Made by a program: the position numbers and the translations under genes. From Hyperoplus lanceolatus (taxonomy: Eukaryota > Chordata > Actinopteri > Uranoscopiformes > Ammodytidae), in the NCBI GenBank assembly GCA_026929865.2, contig CM049402.1, positions 11,223,501 through 11,287,500 on the forward strand: a stretch of DNA of 64,000 nucleotides, read 5' to 3'. The notes beneath the pieces are model-generated. The model was given only the letters and a program-made list of their open reading frames with translations. It did no database searches and was not told the origin of the DNA. Below, piece by piece: positions 39,880 through 50,506 of this stretch; position 1 is the stretch's first letter; each line of letters begins with the position of its first letter.

Positions 39880-42264
39880 ATGGGAGACAAAGGATTTTCA
39901 GCGCTTCGTCTGATCTTGTGCTTCGGTTCCTTTATTGTTGCGCTGCACATCGTTAATGGAGACCTGAGCTACTCTATTCCAGAAGAGATGAAAAGCGAGT
40001 CTGTTATAGGAAATATAGCCAAAGATCTTGGTCTTGATCTAAGGACCTTATCTTCCCGGAAGGCCCGTGTTGATTTTGAAGGAACACGAAAGCGTTACTG
40101 TGACATTAATCCAAGTACGGGGGATTTTATGACATCGGAGAGGATTGACAGAGAAAGCATTTGCGGCAAGAAACCCTCGTGTGTTGTAAAAGTAGATCTG
40201 GTGTTAGAAAATCCGTTGGAGCTTCATCGTTTAAGTCTTCATATTCAAGATGTAAATGACAACTCACCAAAATTCAAAAAGAATTTAATTGAAATGGAAA
40301 TACGTGAGTCAGCAGACAAAGGTAACCGCTTCCCTATCGAGGAGGCCCATGACGCAGATATAGGTCAAAACGCTGTACAAAGATACAATCTACAGAAGAA
40401 CGATTACTTTATTCTCGCTGTTGACAGCAATAAGGTTGAACTCGAACTTGAAAATAAACTAGATCGAGAGAAACAAAACGAGATTAATTTGCTCCTTACA
40501 GCTCTAGATGGTGGCTCTCCTCAGAGATCGGGCACAGTGGTCATACACGTCACTGTGCTGGATGCTAATGATAACGCCCCAGTGTTTAGCCAGGACATTT
40601 ATAAAGCCAGTCTCCCTGAAAACTCTCCTCTAGATACTGTAGTGATTAATGTTAGTGCTACAGACGCAGATGAAGGAATGAACGGATATGTGACATATGA
40701 CTTTGGCCACGTATCTGACGACGATGTTAATGTATTTGCTATCGATCCCAAAACTGGAGAAATAAGAGTAACTGGTGTGATGGACTTTGAAGAAACTAGT
40801 TCTTTTGAAATGAGTGTAGAAGCTAAAGATGGTTTAGGGCTAACCTCGTATGCCAAAGTGTTAATAGATGTCATTGATAAGAATGACAATGCTCCGGCTA
40901 TATACCTGAAATCACTGTCCAATCCTATACCAGAGAACGTGTCACCTGGTACAGAGGTGGGCATCATTAACGTGCAGGATAGAGACTCTGAGACAAACGG
41001 ACAGGTCTGCTGCTCCATTCAACAAGGCGCCCCCTTTAAATTAGTTCCGTCTATTAAAAACTATTATTTTCTGGTGACCACAGGACAACTGGACCGTGAA
41101 CTAGTGTCTGATTACAACATTACAATCACTGCCACTGACGAGGGCTCTCCACCTCTGTCCTCCTCTAAAACTGTTCAGTTATCTGTAGCAGACATCAACG
41201 ACAACCCACCTGTGTTTGAGGAACAGTCCTACAGCGCATATGTGACTGAAAATAACAAACCTGGCTCCACTTTATGTTCCGTTACTGCTCGAGACCCCGA
41301 CTGGAGACAAAACGGTACAGTGATGTATTCTCTGTTACCCGGTGAGGTGAACGGTGCCCCGGTGTCCTCCTATCTGTCTGTTAACGGAGACACGGGGGTG
41401 ATCCTCGCTGTGAGGGCGTTTGATTATGAACAGTTCAGGAGTTTTAAAGTCCACGTGATGGCCAGAGACAACGGTTCTCCTCCGCTCAGCAGCAACGTGA
41501 CCGTCAGTGTGTTCATATCGGATGTGAATGACAACTCTCCTCAGATACTGTACCCAGCCCCGGAGGGCAACTCCTTCATGACCGAGCTGGTCCCCAAAGC
41601 TGCACACGGAGGCTCTCTGTTGTCCAAAGTGATAGCGGTGGACGAAGACTCCGGACAGAATGCCTGGCTGTCCTATCATATAGTAAAATCCACTGATCCG
41701 GGACTTTTCACTATCGGTGTCCACAGTGGAGAGATCAGGACACAGCGGGACATTTCTGAATCTGACAGCATGAAACAGAACCTTATTGTGGCAGTGAAAG
41801 ATAACGGACAGCCCTCTCTCTCTGCCACCTGTTCCATGTATTTACTTATTTCTGATAACTTGGCTGAGGTGCCAGAGCTGAAGGATATTTCATATGATGA
41901 GAAGAACTCCAAGTTAACCTCATATCTGATCATTGCGCTGGTGTCTGTCTCCACCTTTTTCCTGACGTTCATTATCATCATCCTGGGTGTGAGGTTTTGT
42001 CGCAGCAGAAAGCCCAGACTGTTGTTTGATGGAGCAGTGGCCATCCCCAGCGCTTATCTCCCTCCTAATTACGCAGATGTTGACGGCACTGGAACTTTAC
42101 GCAGCACTTACAATTATGACGCCTACCTGACAACGGGTTCTAGAACCAGTGACTTTAAGTTTGTTACATCTTACAATGACAACACGCTGCCTGCTGACCA
42201 GACTCTCAGGAAAAGTCCTTCAGATTTTGTCGATCCGTTCGAGGATTTAGAGGCATCTATAGAG
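39880..42264 (+). CDS. Protocadherin gamma-type variable exon 2
   Basis: A 795-codon variable exon with the same architecture as the first copy: signal peptide, six EC domains, membrane span and cytoplasmic piece to a GAG|GTAGGA donor. The signal [18 protein letters not shown] and EC1-EC3 are very close to copy 3 (about 35 residue differences over the whole frame), so these two arose by a recent duplication. Oddities: an extra cysteine in EC4 (QVCCSIQQG, where others have VRCS), CRSRK instead of CRRRK just after the membrane span, and DEDSG instead of DADSG in EC6. The unspliced frame would end at 42309. Confidence 0.94.
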
Positions 42265-42809
42265 GTAGGAACCGTTCAAAGGATTTCATTGCATAAAATG
42301 CATCTATGAGTTGTTTTGGTGCAGCGTGTTCTTATTTCTCTGAAATGTAAAGAGGACTGTGTTTGTTGAAGTGAACTGTTTACATGAAACACTTTCTCTA
42401 TTTTGGTAGATGCTTACTTTGTGTATTACATCATTAATTAATTATATATTGTCTCCTGATTTCATTCCATTAGAACTAACTTAATGTCCATTTATGAAAG
42501 TTTTTTTTATATATTCTTTGCATGTATCCACACATAAGTCAGGTCCCATTTTATATTCCATTTTTCAGAATGATAAACTTTAAATATCATTACGCGGAGA
42601 AGCAGTTGTTTTGTAGACGTTTTTCCTGTAATCATCCCTTAACTGCACGTGACTGAAAGGGGCTTCTATTCCTGAGTCAGCCAACCGGTATCTGTCTGAT
42701 AGTTTAAGTCTACAAATCCGTAATTGTTTGCCTTTTTGAAACTGTTTAAGTCATTATTATAGGATAAGAGCACTATTAAACCTATTTGATCCATCAGCCA
42801 TATCACAAG

Positions 42810-42830
42810 GTGTCTGTCCATGGTGCTGAA
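42810..42830 (+). promoter_or_regulatory. RE1/NRSE site upstream of gamma gene 3
   Basis: Exact RE1 core CTGTCCATGGTGCTGAA, 554 bp before the CSE-like box. Confidence 0.88.
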
Positions 42831-43363
42831 ACACTCCGAGGCGCACAGGCACAACCGCAACTGTGTCTTGTTCTCCTCTGTATGCTTTCTAAATGTAATT
42901 GATGATAATATCAGCAATTTTAGATACATGACATGGCTGTTGATTTTCTGACTTAAGGGTAATTTTTTTCATATGGTGCACACATCCATAATGTTATAAT
43001 TTAAAAAAAGTAACAGTATAAGTGGATTTAAGTGTTTCTCAAAGCTTTGCTGGCTTTTTTCCCCTCAAACCGTAATATTTATTGAACTACCACGTCTGTC
43101 CTGCATATAGCTTATTAAGAAAGCTCTGTAGAGAAAACACTAACACATCAAACCAACATCCATGGAGCTGCAGTATTAATAGGGTGATGCAGATGTACAT
43201 CTCCAAATCTGAGCTAATTCTAATGAATAGATCAGGAGGTTTATTTAGTCATTAGAAATTCATTTAACAGGGAGTTGCGATTATCTTATTATGGCTTGAG
43301 ACTTTATAAAATAACTGTTTATGGAGTTAATATTTTGTGACCTATTGTTTGGATAAAAAGTGG

Positions 43364-43387
43364 CTCATGGTGTCGCTGTTGACTGAC
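43364..43387 (+). promoter_or_regulatory. CSE-like promoter element, gamma gene 3
   Basis: The core GGTGTCGCTGTTGACTGAC lies about 234 bp before the ATG. Confidence 0.82.
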
Positions 43388-43439
43388 AGAAAACAGGCAG
43401 TCACCACTCCACCCACTGCTACAAAGATATCAGCTGCAG

Positions 43440-43562
43440 ATGTCTAGAAGACCGTTTACATTTTGGCCCACATTTTATCTTGTAGCGTACATTGCCGTGA
43501 ATGTTTGGATTATTCACTGTTTTTATGAAATCTTCAGTTTTTTTTTGACCGGGAATTTCTAG
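43440..43562 (+). other. Upstream open frame in the gamma gene 3 leader
   Basis: The same 40-codon leader frame as in gene 2, closed by TAG just before the main start. Function unknown. Confidence 0.4.
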
Positions 43563-43597
43563 CTTGTACAGACTAATGGACGCATCTGTGTGACAAT

Positions 43598-45982
43598 ATG
43601 GGAGACAAAGGATTATCAGCGCTTCGTCTGATCTTGTGCTTCGCTTCCTTTATTGTAGCGCTGCACATCGTTAATGGAGACCTGAGCTACTCTATTCCAG
43701 AAGAGATGAAAAGCGAGTCTGTTATAGGAAATATAGCCAAAGATCTCGGTCTTGATCTAACGACCTTATCTTCCCGGAAGGCCCGTGTTGATTTTGAAGG
43801 AACACGAAAGCGTTACTGTGACATTAATCCAAGTACGGGGGATTTTATGACATCGGAGAGGATTGACAGAGAAAGCCTTTGCGGCAAGAAACCCTCGTGT
43901 GTTGTAAAAGTAGATCTGGTGTTAGAAAATCCGTTGGAGCTTCATCGTTTAAGTCTTCATATTCAAGATGTAAATGACAACTCACCAAAATTCAAAAAGA
44001 ATTTAATTGAAATGGAAATAAGTGAGTCAGCTGAAAAGGGTAATCGCTTCTCTATCGAGGAGGCCCATGACGCAGATATAGGTCAAAACGCTGTTCAGAG
44101 ATACAATCTACAGAAGAACGATTACTTTGTTCTCGCTGTTGACAGCAATAAGGTCGAACTCAAACTGGAAAATAAATTAGATCGAGAGAAACAAAAAGAG
44201 ATTAATTTGGTCCTTACAGCTTTAGATGGTGGCTCTCCTCAGAGATCGGGCACAGTGGTCATACATGTCACAGTGCTAGATGCTAATGATAACGCCCCAG
44301 TGTTTAGCCAAGCCGTTTACAAAGCCAGTCTCCCTGAAAACTCTCCTTTAGATACCATAGTGATTACTATTAGTGCTACAGACGCAGATGAAGGAATGAA
44401 CGGAGATGTGACATATGACTTTGGCCACGTATCTGATGACGATGTTAATGTATTTGCTATCGATCCCAAAACTGGAGAAATAAGAGTAACTGATGTGATG
44501 GACTTTGAAGAAATTAGTTCTTTTGAAATGAGAGTAGAAGCTAAAGATGGTTTAGGGCTAACCTCGTATGCCAAAGTGTTAATAGATGTCATTGATAAGA
44601 ATGACAATGCTCCGGCTATATACCTTAAATCACTGTCCAATCCTATACCAGAGAACGTGTCACCTGGTACAGAGGTGGGCATCATGAACGTGCAGGATAG
44701 AGACTCTGAGACAAACGGACATGTCCGCTGCTCCATTCAACAAGGCGCCCCCTTTAAATTAGTTCCTTCTATTAAAAACTATTATTCTCTGGTGACCACA
44801 GGACAACTGGACCGTGAACTAGTGTCTGATTACAACATTACTATCACTGCCACTGACGAGGGCTCTCCTCCTCTGTCCTCCTCTAAAACTGTTCAGTTAT
44901 CTGTAGCAGACATCAACGACAACCCACCTGTGTTTGAGGAACAGTCCTACAGCGCATATGTGACTGAAAATAACAAACCTGGCTCCACTTTATGTTCCGT
45001 TACTGCTCGAGACCCCGACTGGAGACAAAACGGTACAGTGATGTATTCTCTGTTACCCGGTGAGGTGAACGGTGCCCCGGTGTCCTCCTATCTGTCTGTT
45101 AACGGAGACACGGGGGTGATCCACGCTGTGAGGGCGTTTGATTATGAACAGTTCAGGAGTTTTAAAGTCCACGTGATGGCCAGAGACAACGGTTCTCCTC
45201 CGCTCAGCAGCAACGTGACCGTCAGTGTGTTCATATCGGATGTGAATGACAACTCTCCTCAGATACTGTACCCCGCCCCGGAGGGCAACTCCTTCATGAC
45301 CGAGCTGGTCCCCAAAGCTGCACACGGAGGCTCTCTGGTGTCCAAAGTGATAGCGGTGGACGCAGACTCCGGACAGAACGCCTGGCTGTCCTATCATATA
45401 GTCAAATCCACTGATCCGGGACTTTTCACTATCGGTCTACACAGCGGAGAGATCAGGACACTGCGGGACATTTCTGAATCTGACAGCATGAAACAGAACC
45501 TTATTGTGGCAGTGAAAGATAACGGACAGCCCTCTCTCTCTGCCACCTGTTCCATGTATTTACTTATTTCTGATAACTTGGCTGAGGTGCCAGAGCTGAA
45601 GGATATTTCATATGATGAGAATAACTCCAAGTTAACCTCATATCTGATCATTGCGCTGGTGTCTGTCTCCACCTTCTTTCTGACATTCATTATCATCATC
45701 CTGGGTGTGAGGTTTTGTCGCAGGAGAAAGCCCAGACTGTTGTTTGATGGAGCAGTGGCCATCCCCAGCGCTTATCTCCCTCCTAATTACGCAGATGTTG
45801 ACGGCACAGGAACTTTACGCAGCTCTTACAATTATGACGCCTACCTGACAACGGGTTCTAGAACCAGTGACTTTAAGTTTGTGACATCTTACAATGACAA
45901 CACGCTGCCTGCTGACCAGACTCTGAGGAAAAGTCCTTCAGACTTTGTCGATCCGTTCGAGGATTTAGAGGCATCTATAGAG
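43598..45982 (+). CDS. Protocadherin gamma-type variable exon 3
   Basis: A 795-codon variable exon starting [12 protein letters not shown]1-EC3 are closest to copy 2, including the shared [18 protein letters not shown] segment. EC6, the membrane span, the cytoplasmic piece and about 0.65 kb of downstream DNA are instead closest to copy 1 (shared TLRDISESD and LRSSYNYD; copies 2 and 4 have TQRD and LRSTYNYD). The gene is therefore a mosaic. It has the standard GAG|GTAGGA donor, and the read-through frame would end at 46027 ([14 protein letters not shown]). Calcium-binding linkers and the EC1 disulphide loop are intact, so the copy looks functional. Confidence 0.94.
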
Positions 45983-46507
45983 GTAGGAACCGTTCAAAGG
46001 ATGTCATTGTATAAAATGCATCTATGAGTTGTTTTGGTGCAGCGTGTTTGTTGACTGTGTTTGTTGAAGTGAACTGTTTACATGAAACACTTTCTCTATT
46101 TTGGTAGATGCTTACTTTGTGTATTACATCATTCATTAATTATATATTGTCTCCTCATTACATTCCATTAGAACTAACTTAATGTCCTTTTATGAAAGTT
46201 TTTTTTATATATTCTTTGCATGTATCCACACATAAGTCAGGTCCCATTTTATATTCCATGTTTCGGAATGATAAACTTTAAATATCATTACGCGGAGAAG
46301 CAGTTGTTTTGTAGACGTGTTTCCCGTAATCATCCCTTAACTGCACGTGACTGAAAGGGGCTTCTATTCCTGAGTCAGCCAACCGGTAGCTGTCTGATAG
46401 TTTTAGTCTAAAAATCCGTAATTGTTTGCTTTTTTGAAACTGTTTAAGTCATTATTATAGGATAAGAGCACTATTAAACCTATTTGATCCATCAGCCATA
46501 TCACAAG

Positions 46508-46528
46508 GTGTCTGTCCATGGTGCTGAA
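46508..46528 (+). promoter_or_regulatory. RE1/NRSE site upstream of gamma gene 4
   Basis: Exact RE1 core CTGTCCATGGTGCTGAA, 520 bp before the CSE-like box. Confidence 0.88.
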
Positions 46529-47027
46529 ACACTCCGAGGCGCACAGGCACAACCGCAACTGTGTGTCTTTTTCTCCTCGGTATGCTTTCTAAATGTAATT
46601 GATGATAATATCAGCAATTTTACATACATGACATGGCTGTTGATTTTCTGACTTTAGGGTCATTGTGTTCATATGGTGCACACATCCATAATTTTATATT
46701 TAAAAAAAGTAACAGTGTAAGTGGATGTAAGTGTTTCTCAAAGCTTTGCTGGCTTGTTTCCCCTCAAACCGTAATATTTATTGAAAGCTCTGTAGAGAAA
46801 ACACTAACATATCAAACCAACATCCATGGAGCTGCAGTATTAATAGGGTGATGCAGATGTACATCTCCAAATCTGAGCAAATTCTAATGAATAGATCAGG
46901 AGGTTTATTTATTCATTAGAAATTCATTTAACAGGGAGTTGTGATTATCTTATTATGGCTTGAAACTTTATAAAATAACTGTTTATGGAGTTAATATTTT
47001 GTGACATATTGTTTGGATAAAAAGTGT

Positions 47028-47051
47028 CTCATGGTGTCGCTGTTGACTGAC
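47028..47051 (+). promoter_or_regulatory. CSE-like promoter element, gamma gene 4
   Basis: The core GGTGTCGCTGTTGACTGAC lies about 232 bp before the MGDKG start. Confidence 0.82.
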
Positions 47052-47259
47052 AGAAAACAGGCAGTCACCACTCCACCCACTGCTACAAAGATATCAGCTG
47101 CAGATGTCTAGAACACCGTTTACATTTTGTCCCACATTTGATCTTGTAGCCTACATTGCCGTGAAGGTTTGGATTATTCACTGTTTTTGGACAGCTTCAG
47201 TTTTTTTTGGCCAGGAATTTATAGCTTGTACAGACTATCGGACGCATGTTTGTGACAAG

Positions 47260-49644
47260 ATGGGAGACAAAGGATTTCCAGCGCTTCGTCCGATCATGTG
47301 TTTCGCTTCCTTTATTTTAGCACTGCACCTCGTTAATGGAGACCTGAGCTACACTATTCCAGAAGAGATGAAACACGAGTCTGTTATTGGAAATATAGCC
47401 AAAGATCTTGGTCTCGATCCGAGGACTTTTTCTTCCCGGAAGGCCCGTGTTAATTTTGAAGGCACCCATAAGCGTTGCTGTGACATTAATCTGAATACGG
47501 GGGATTTGATCACATCGGAGAGAATTGACAGAGAAAGCCTTTGTGGCAAAAAATCCTCGTGTGTTTTAAAAGTAGATCTTGTGTTAGAAAATCCTCTGGA
47601 GCTTCATCGTGTAAATCTTCATATGCAAGATATAAACGATAATTCGCCAAAATTCAGAGAAAATCTAATTGAAATGGAAATAAGGGAGTCAGCTGAAAAG
47701 GGTAACCGTTTTTCTATCGAGGAGGCCCATGACGCAGATATAGGTCAAAATGCTGTTCAAAGGTACAACCTACGGAATAACGACAACTTTATTCTCGCTG
47801 TTGACAGCAACAAGGTTGAACTCGTCCTGGAAAATAAACTTGATCGAGAGAAACAAAAAGAGATTGATTTGCTTCTCACAGCTCTAGATGGTGGCTCTCC
47901 TCAGAGATCGGGCACAGTGGTCATACACGTCACTGTGCTGGATGCTAATGATAACGCCCCAGTGTTTAGCCAGGACGTCTATAAAGCCAGTCTCCCTGAA
48001 AACTCTCCTCTAGATACCATAGTGATTAATGTTAGTGCTACAGACGCAGATGAAGGAGTGAACGGAGATGTTACATATCACTTTGGTCACGTATCTGATG
48101 GCGAAGTTAATGTGTTTTCAATTGATCCTAAAACTGGAGAAATTAGAATAACTGGTGTGATTGATTATGAAGAAATAAGTTCATATGAAATGAGAGTTCA
48201 AGCTAAAGACGGATTAGGGTTAACTTCGTATGCTAAAGTGTTTATAGATGTTACTGATAAGAATGACAACGTTCCAGTAATATATTTGACATCACTGTCC
48301 AACCCCATACCGGAGAACGCGTCACCTGGTACAGAGGTGGGCATTATTAATGTGCAGGATAGAGACTCCGAGAATAACAGACAGGTCCGCTGCTCCATTC
48401 AACAAGGCGCCCCCTTTAAATTAGTTCCGTCTATTAAAAACTATTATTCTCTGGTGACCACAGGACAACTGGACCGTGAACTAGTGTCTGATTACAACAT
48501 TACGATCACTGCCACTGACGAGGGCTCTCCACCTCTGTCCTCCTCTAAAACTGTTCAGTTATCTGTAGCAGACATCAACGACAACCCACCTGTGTTTGAG
48601 GAACAGTACTACAGCGCATATGTGACTGAAAATAACAAACCCGGCTCCACTTTATGTTCCGTTACTGCTCGAGACCATGACTGGAGACAAAACGGTACAG
48701 TGATGTATTCTCTTTTACCCGGTGAGGTGAACGGTGCCCCGGTGTCCTCCTATCTGTCTGTTAACGGAGACACGGGGGTGATCCACGCTGTGAGGGCGTT
48801 TGATTATGAACAGTTCAGGAGTTTCAAAGTCCACGTGATGGCCAGAGACAACGGTTCTCCTCCGCTCAGCAGCAACGTGACCGTCAGTGTGTTCATATCG
48901 GATGTAAATGACAACTCCCCTCAGATATTGTACCCCGCCCCGGAGGGCAACTCCTTCATGACCGAGCTGGTCCTCAAAGCTGCACACGGAGGCTCTCTGG
49001 TGTCCAAAGTGATAGCGGTGGACGCAGACTCCGGACAGAACGCCTGGCTGTCCTATCATATAGTCAAATCCACTGATCCGGGTCTTTTCACTATCGGTCT
49101 CCACAGCGGAGAGATCAGGACACAGCGGGACATTTCTGAATCTGACAGCATGAAACAGAACCTTATTGTGGCAGTGAAAGATAACGGACAGCCCTCTCTC
49201 TCTGCCACCTGTTCCATGTATTTACTTATTTCTGATAACTTGGCTGAGGTGCCAGAGCTGAAGGATATGTCATATGATGAGAAGAACTCCAAGCTAACCT
49301 CTTATCTGATCATAGCGCTGGTTTCTGTGTCCACCTTCTTTCTGACATTCATTATCATCATCCTGGGTGTGAGGTTTTGTCGAAGGAGAAAGCCCAGACT
49401 GTTGTTTGATGGAGCAGTTGCCATCCCCAGCGCTTATCTCCCTCCTAATTACGCAGATGTTGACGGCACTGGAACTTTACGCAGCACTTACAATTATGAC
49501 GCCTACCTGACAACGGGTTCTAGAACCAGTGACTTTAAGTTTGTGACATCTTACAATGACAACACGCTGCCTGCTGACCAGACTCTGAGGAAAAGTCCTT
49601 CAGACTTTGTCGATCCGTTCGAGGATTTAGAGGCATCTATAGAG
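47260..49644 (+). CDS. Protocadherin gamma-type variable exon 4
   Basis: A 795-codon variable exon starting [15 protein letters not shown]. An in-frame ATG at 47104 would add 52 residues ([12 protein letters not shown], then a hydrophobic stretch). The MGDKG start is preferred because it is shared by copies whose upstream frame is closed and because it is followed at once by a signal peptide. EC1 has some unusual residues ([13 protein letters not shown] gives an extra Cys next to the conserved one). EC4 to tail is the homogenised block, with a VLKAAHGG variant in EC6. Donor at 49644/49645; the unspliced frame would end at 49689. Confidence 0.93.
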
Positions 49645-50189
49645 GTAGGAACCGTTCAAAGGATTTCATTGTATAAAATGCATCTGTGAGTTGTTTTGGT
49701 GTAGCGTGTTCTTATTTATATGAAATGTAAAGAGGACTGTGTGGTTGCTGGAGTGAATTGTTTACATCCAACACTTTCTCTATTTTGGTAGATGGTTACT
49801 ATATATTACAACATTAATTAATTAGATATTGTCTCCTCATTTCATTCCATTAGAACTAATAATGTCCTTTTATGAAAGTTATTTTATATATTCTTTGCAT
49901 GTATCCACTCATAAGTCAGGTTACTTTTTATATTTAATTTCTCAGAATGATAAACTTTAAAAGTCATTACGTGACGAAGTAGGTATTTTGTTCACGTTTT
50001 TCAGTAATTGGCATGTGTCATTGATCATCACTTTACTGCACGTGACTGAATGGGGCTCCTATTCCTGAGTCAGCTGTATCTGTCTGATGGTTTAAGTCTA
50101 AGAATACGTAATTGCTTGCTTTTTTGAAATTCATTATTATAGGATAAGAGCACTATTACATTTATTTGAACCATCAGCCACATCACAAG

Positions 50190-50210
50190 GTGTCTGTCCG
50201 TGGTGCTGAA
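50190..50210 (+). promoter_or_regulatory. RE1/NRSE site upstream of gamma gene 5 (one change)
   Basis: CTGTCCGTGGTGCTGAA differs from the RE1 core by one base (A to G in CCATGG). It is 2,422 bp from the CSE-like box because of the mobile element between them. Confidence 0.78.
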
Positions 50211-50506
50211 AAACTCCGAGGCGCACAGGCACAACTGAAACTGTATTTTTCTCCTCGGTATGCTTTCTAAATTTAATTAATTATAATATCAGTAATTTCA
50301 GATACATTACATGAAAACTTCGGCTTGTTAATTTTATGTCTCAACCATAATTGTGTCCATATGGTGAGCGCATCCATAATTTTATATTTAAAAAAAGTAA
50401 CAGAATAAGTGGAGGCAAGTGTTTCTCAAAACTTTGCTAGCTTTTTTTTCCTCAAACCGTATTTTTTATTGAACTACCACGTCTGTCCTGCACAAAGCTT
50501 ATTTAA

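Larger units (their letters stand above)
42310..43597. other. Spacer between gamma genes 2 and 3
   Basis: A near copy of the preceding spacer, with the same RE1, CSE-like box and upstream open frame (43440-43562, ending at a TAG). The first 60 bases carry CTTATTTCTCTGAAATG, which is absent after genes 1 and 3 but present in similar form after gene 4. Confidence 0.85.
46028..47259. other. Spacer between gamma genes 3 and 4
   Basis: The first 620 bp or so are nearly identical to the DNA after gene 1. From about 46650 onward the sequence diverges and resembles the unit upstream of gene 5. About 33 bp present in the other units (around the CTACCACGTCTGTCCTGC phrase) is missing near 46785. It contains the RE1 (46508-46528) and CSE-like box (47028-47051). 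Confidence 0.85.

Noticed and set aside
45053-45397. Minus-strand open frames of 114-139 residues repeated in every gamma copy, such as 37636-37980, 41335-41724, 45053-45397, 48715-49104, 54299-54688 and 63507-63959
   Set aside because: They are antisense shadows of the homogenised EC5-EC6 block. Their similarity follows from conversion of the sense strand, and they have no signal, domain or promoter of their own.
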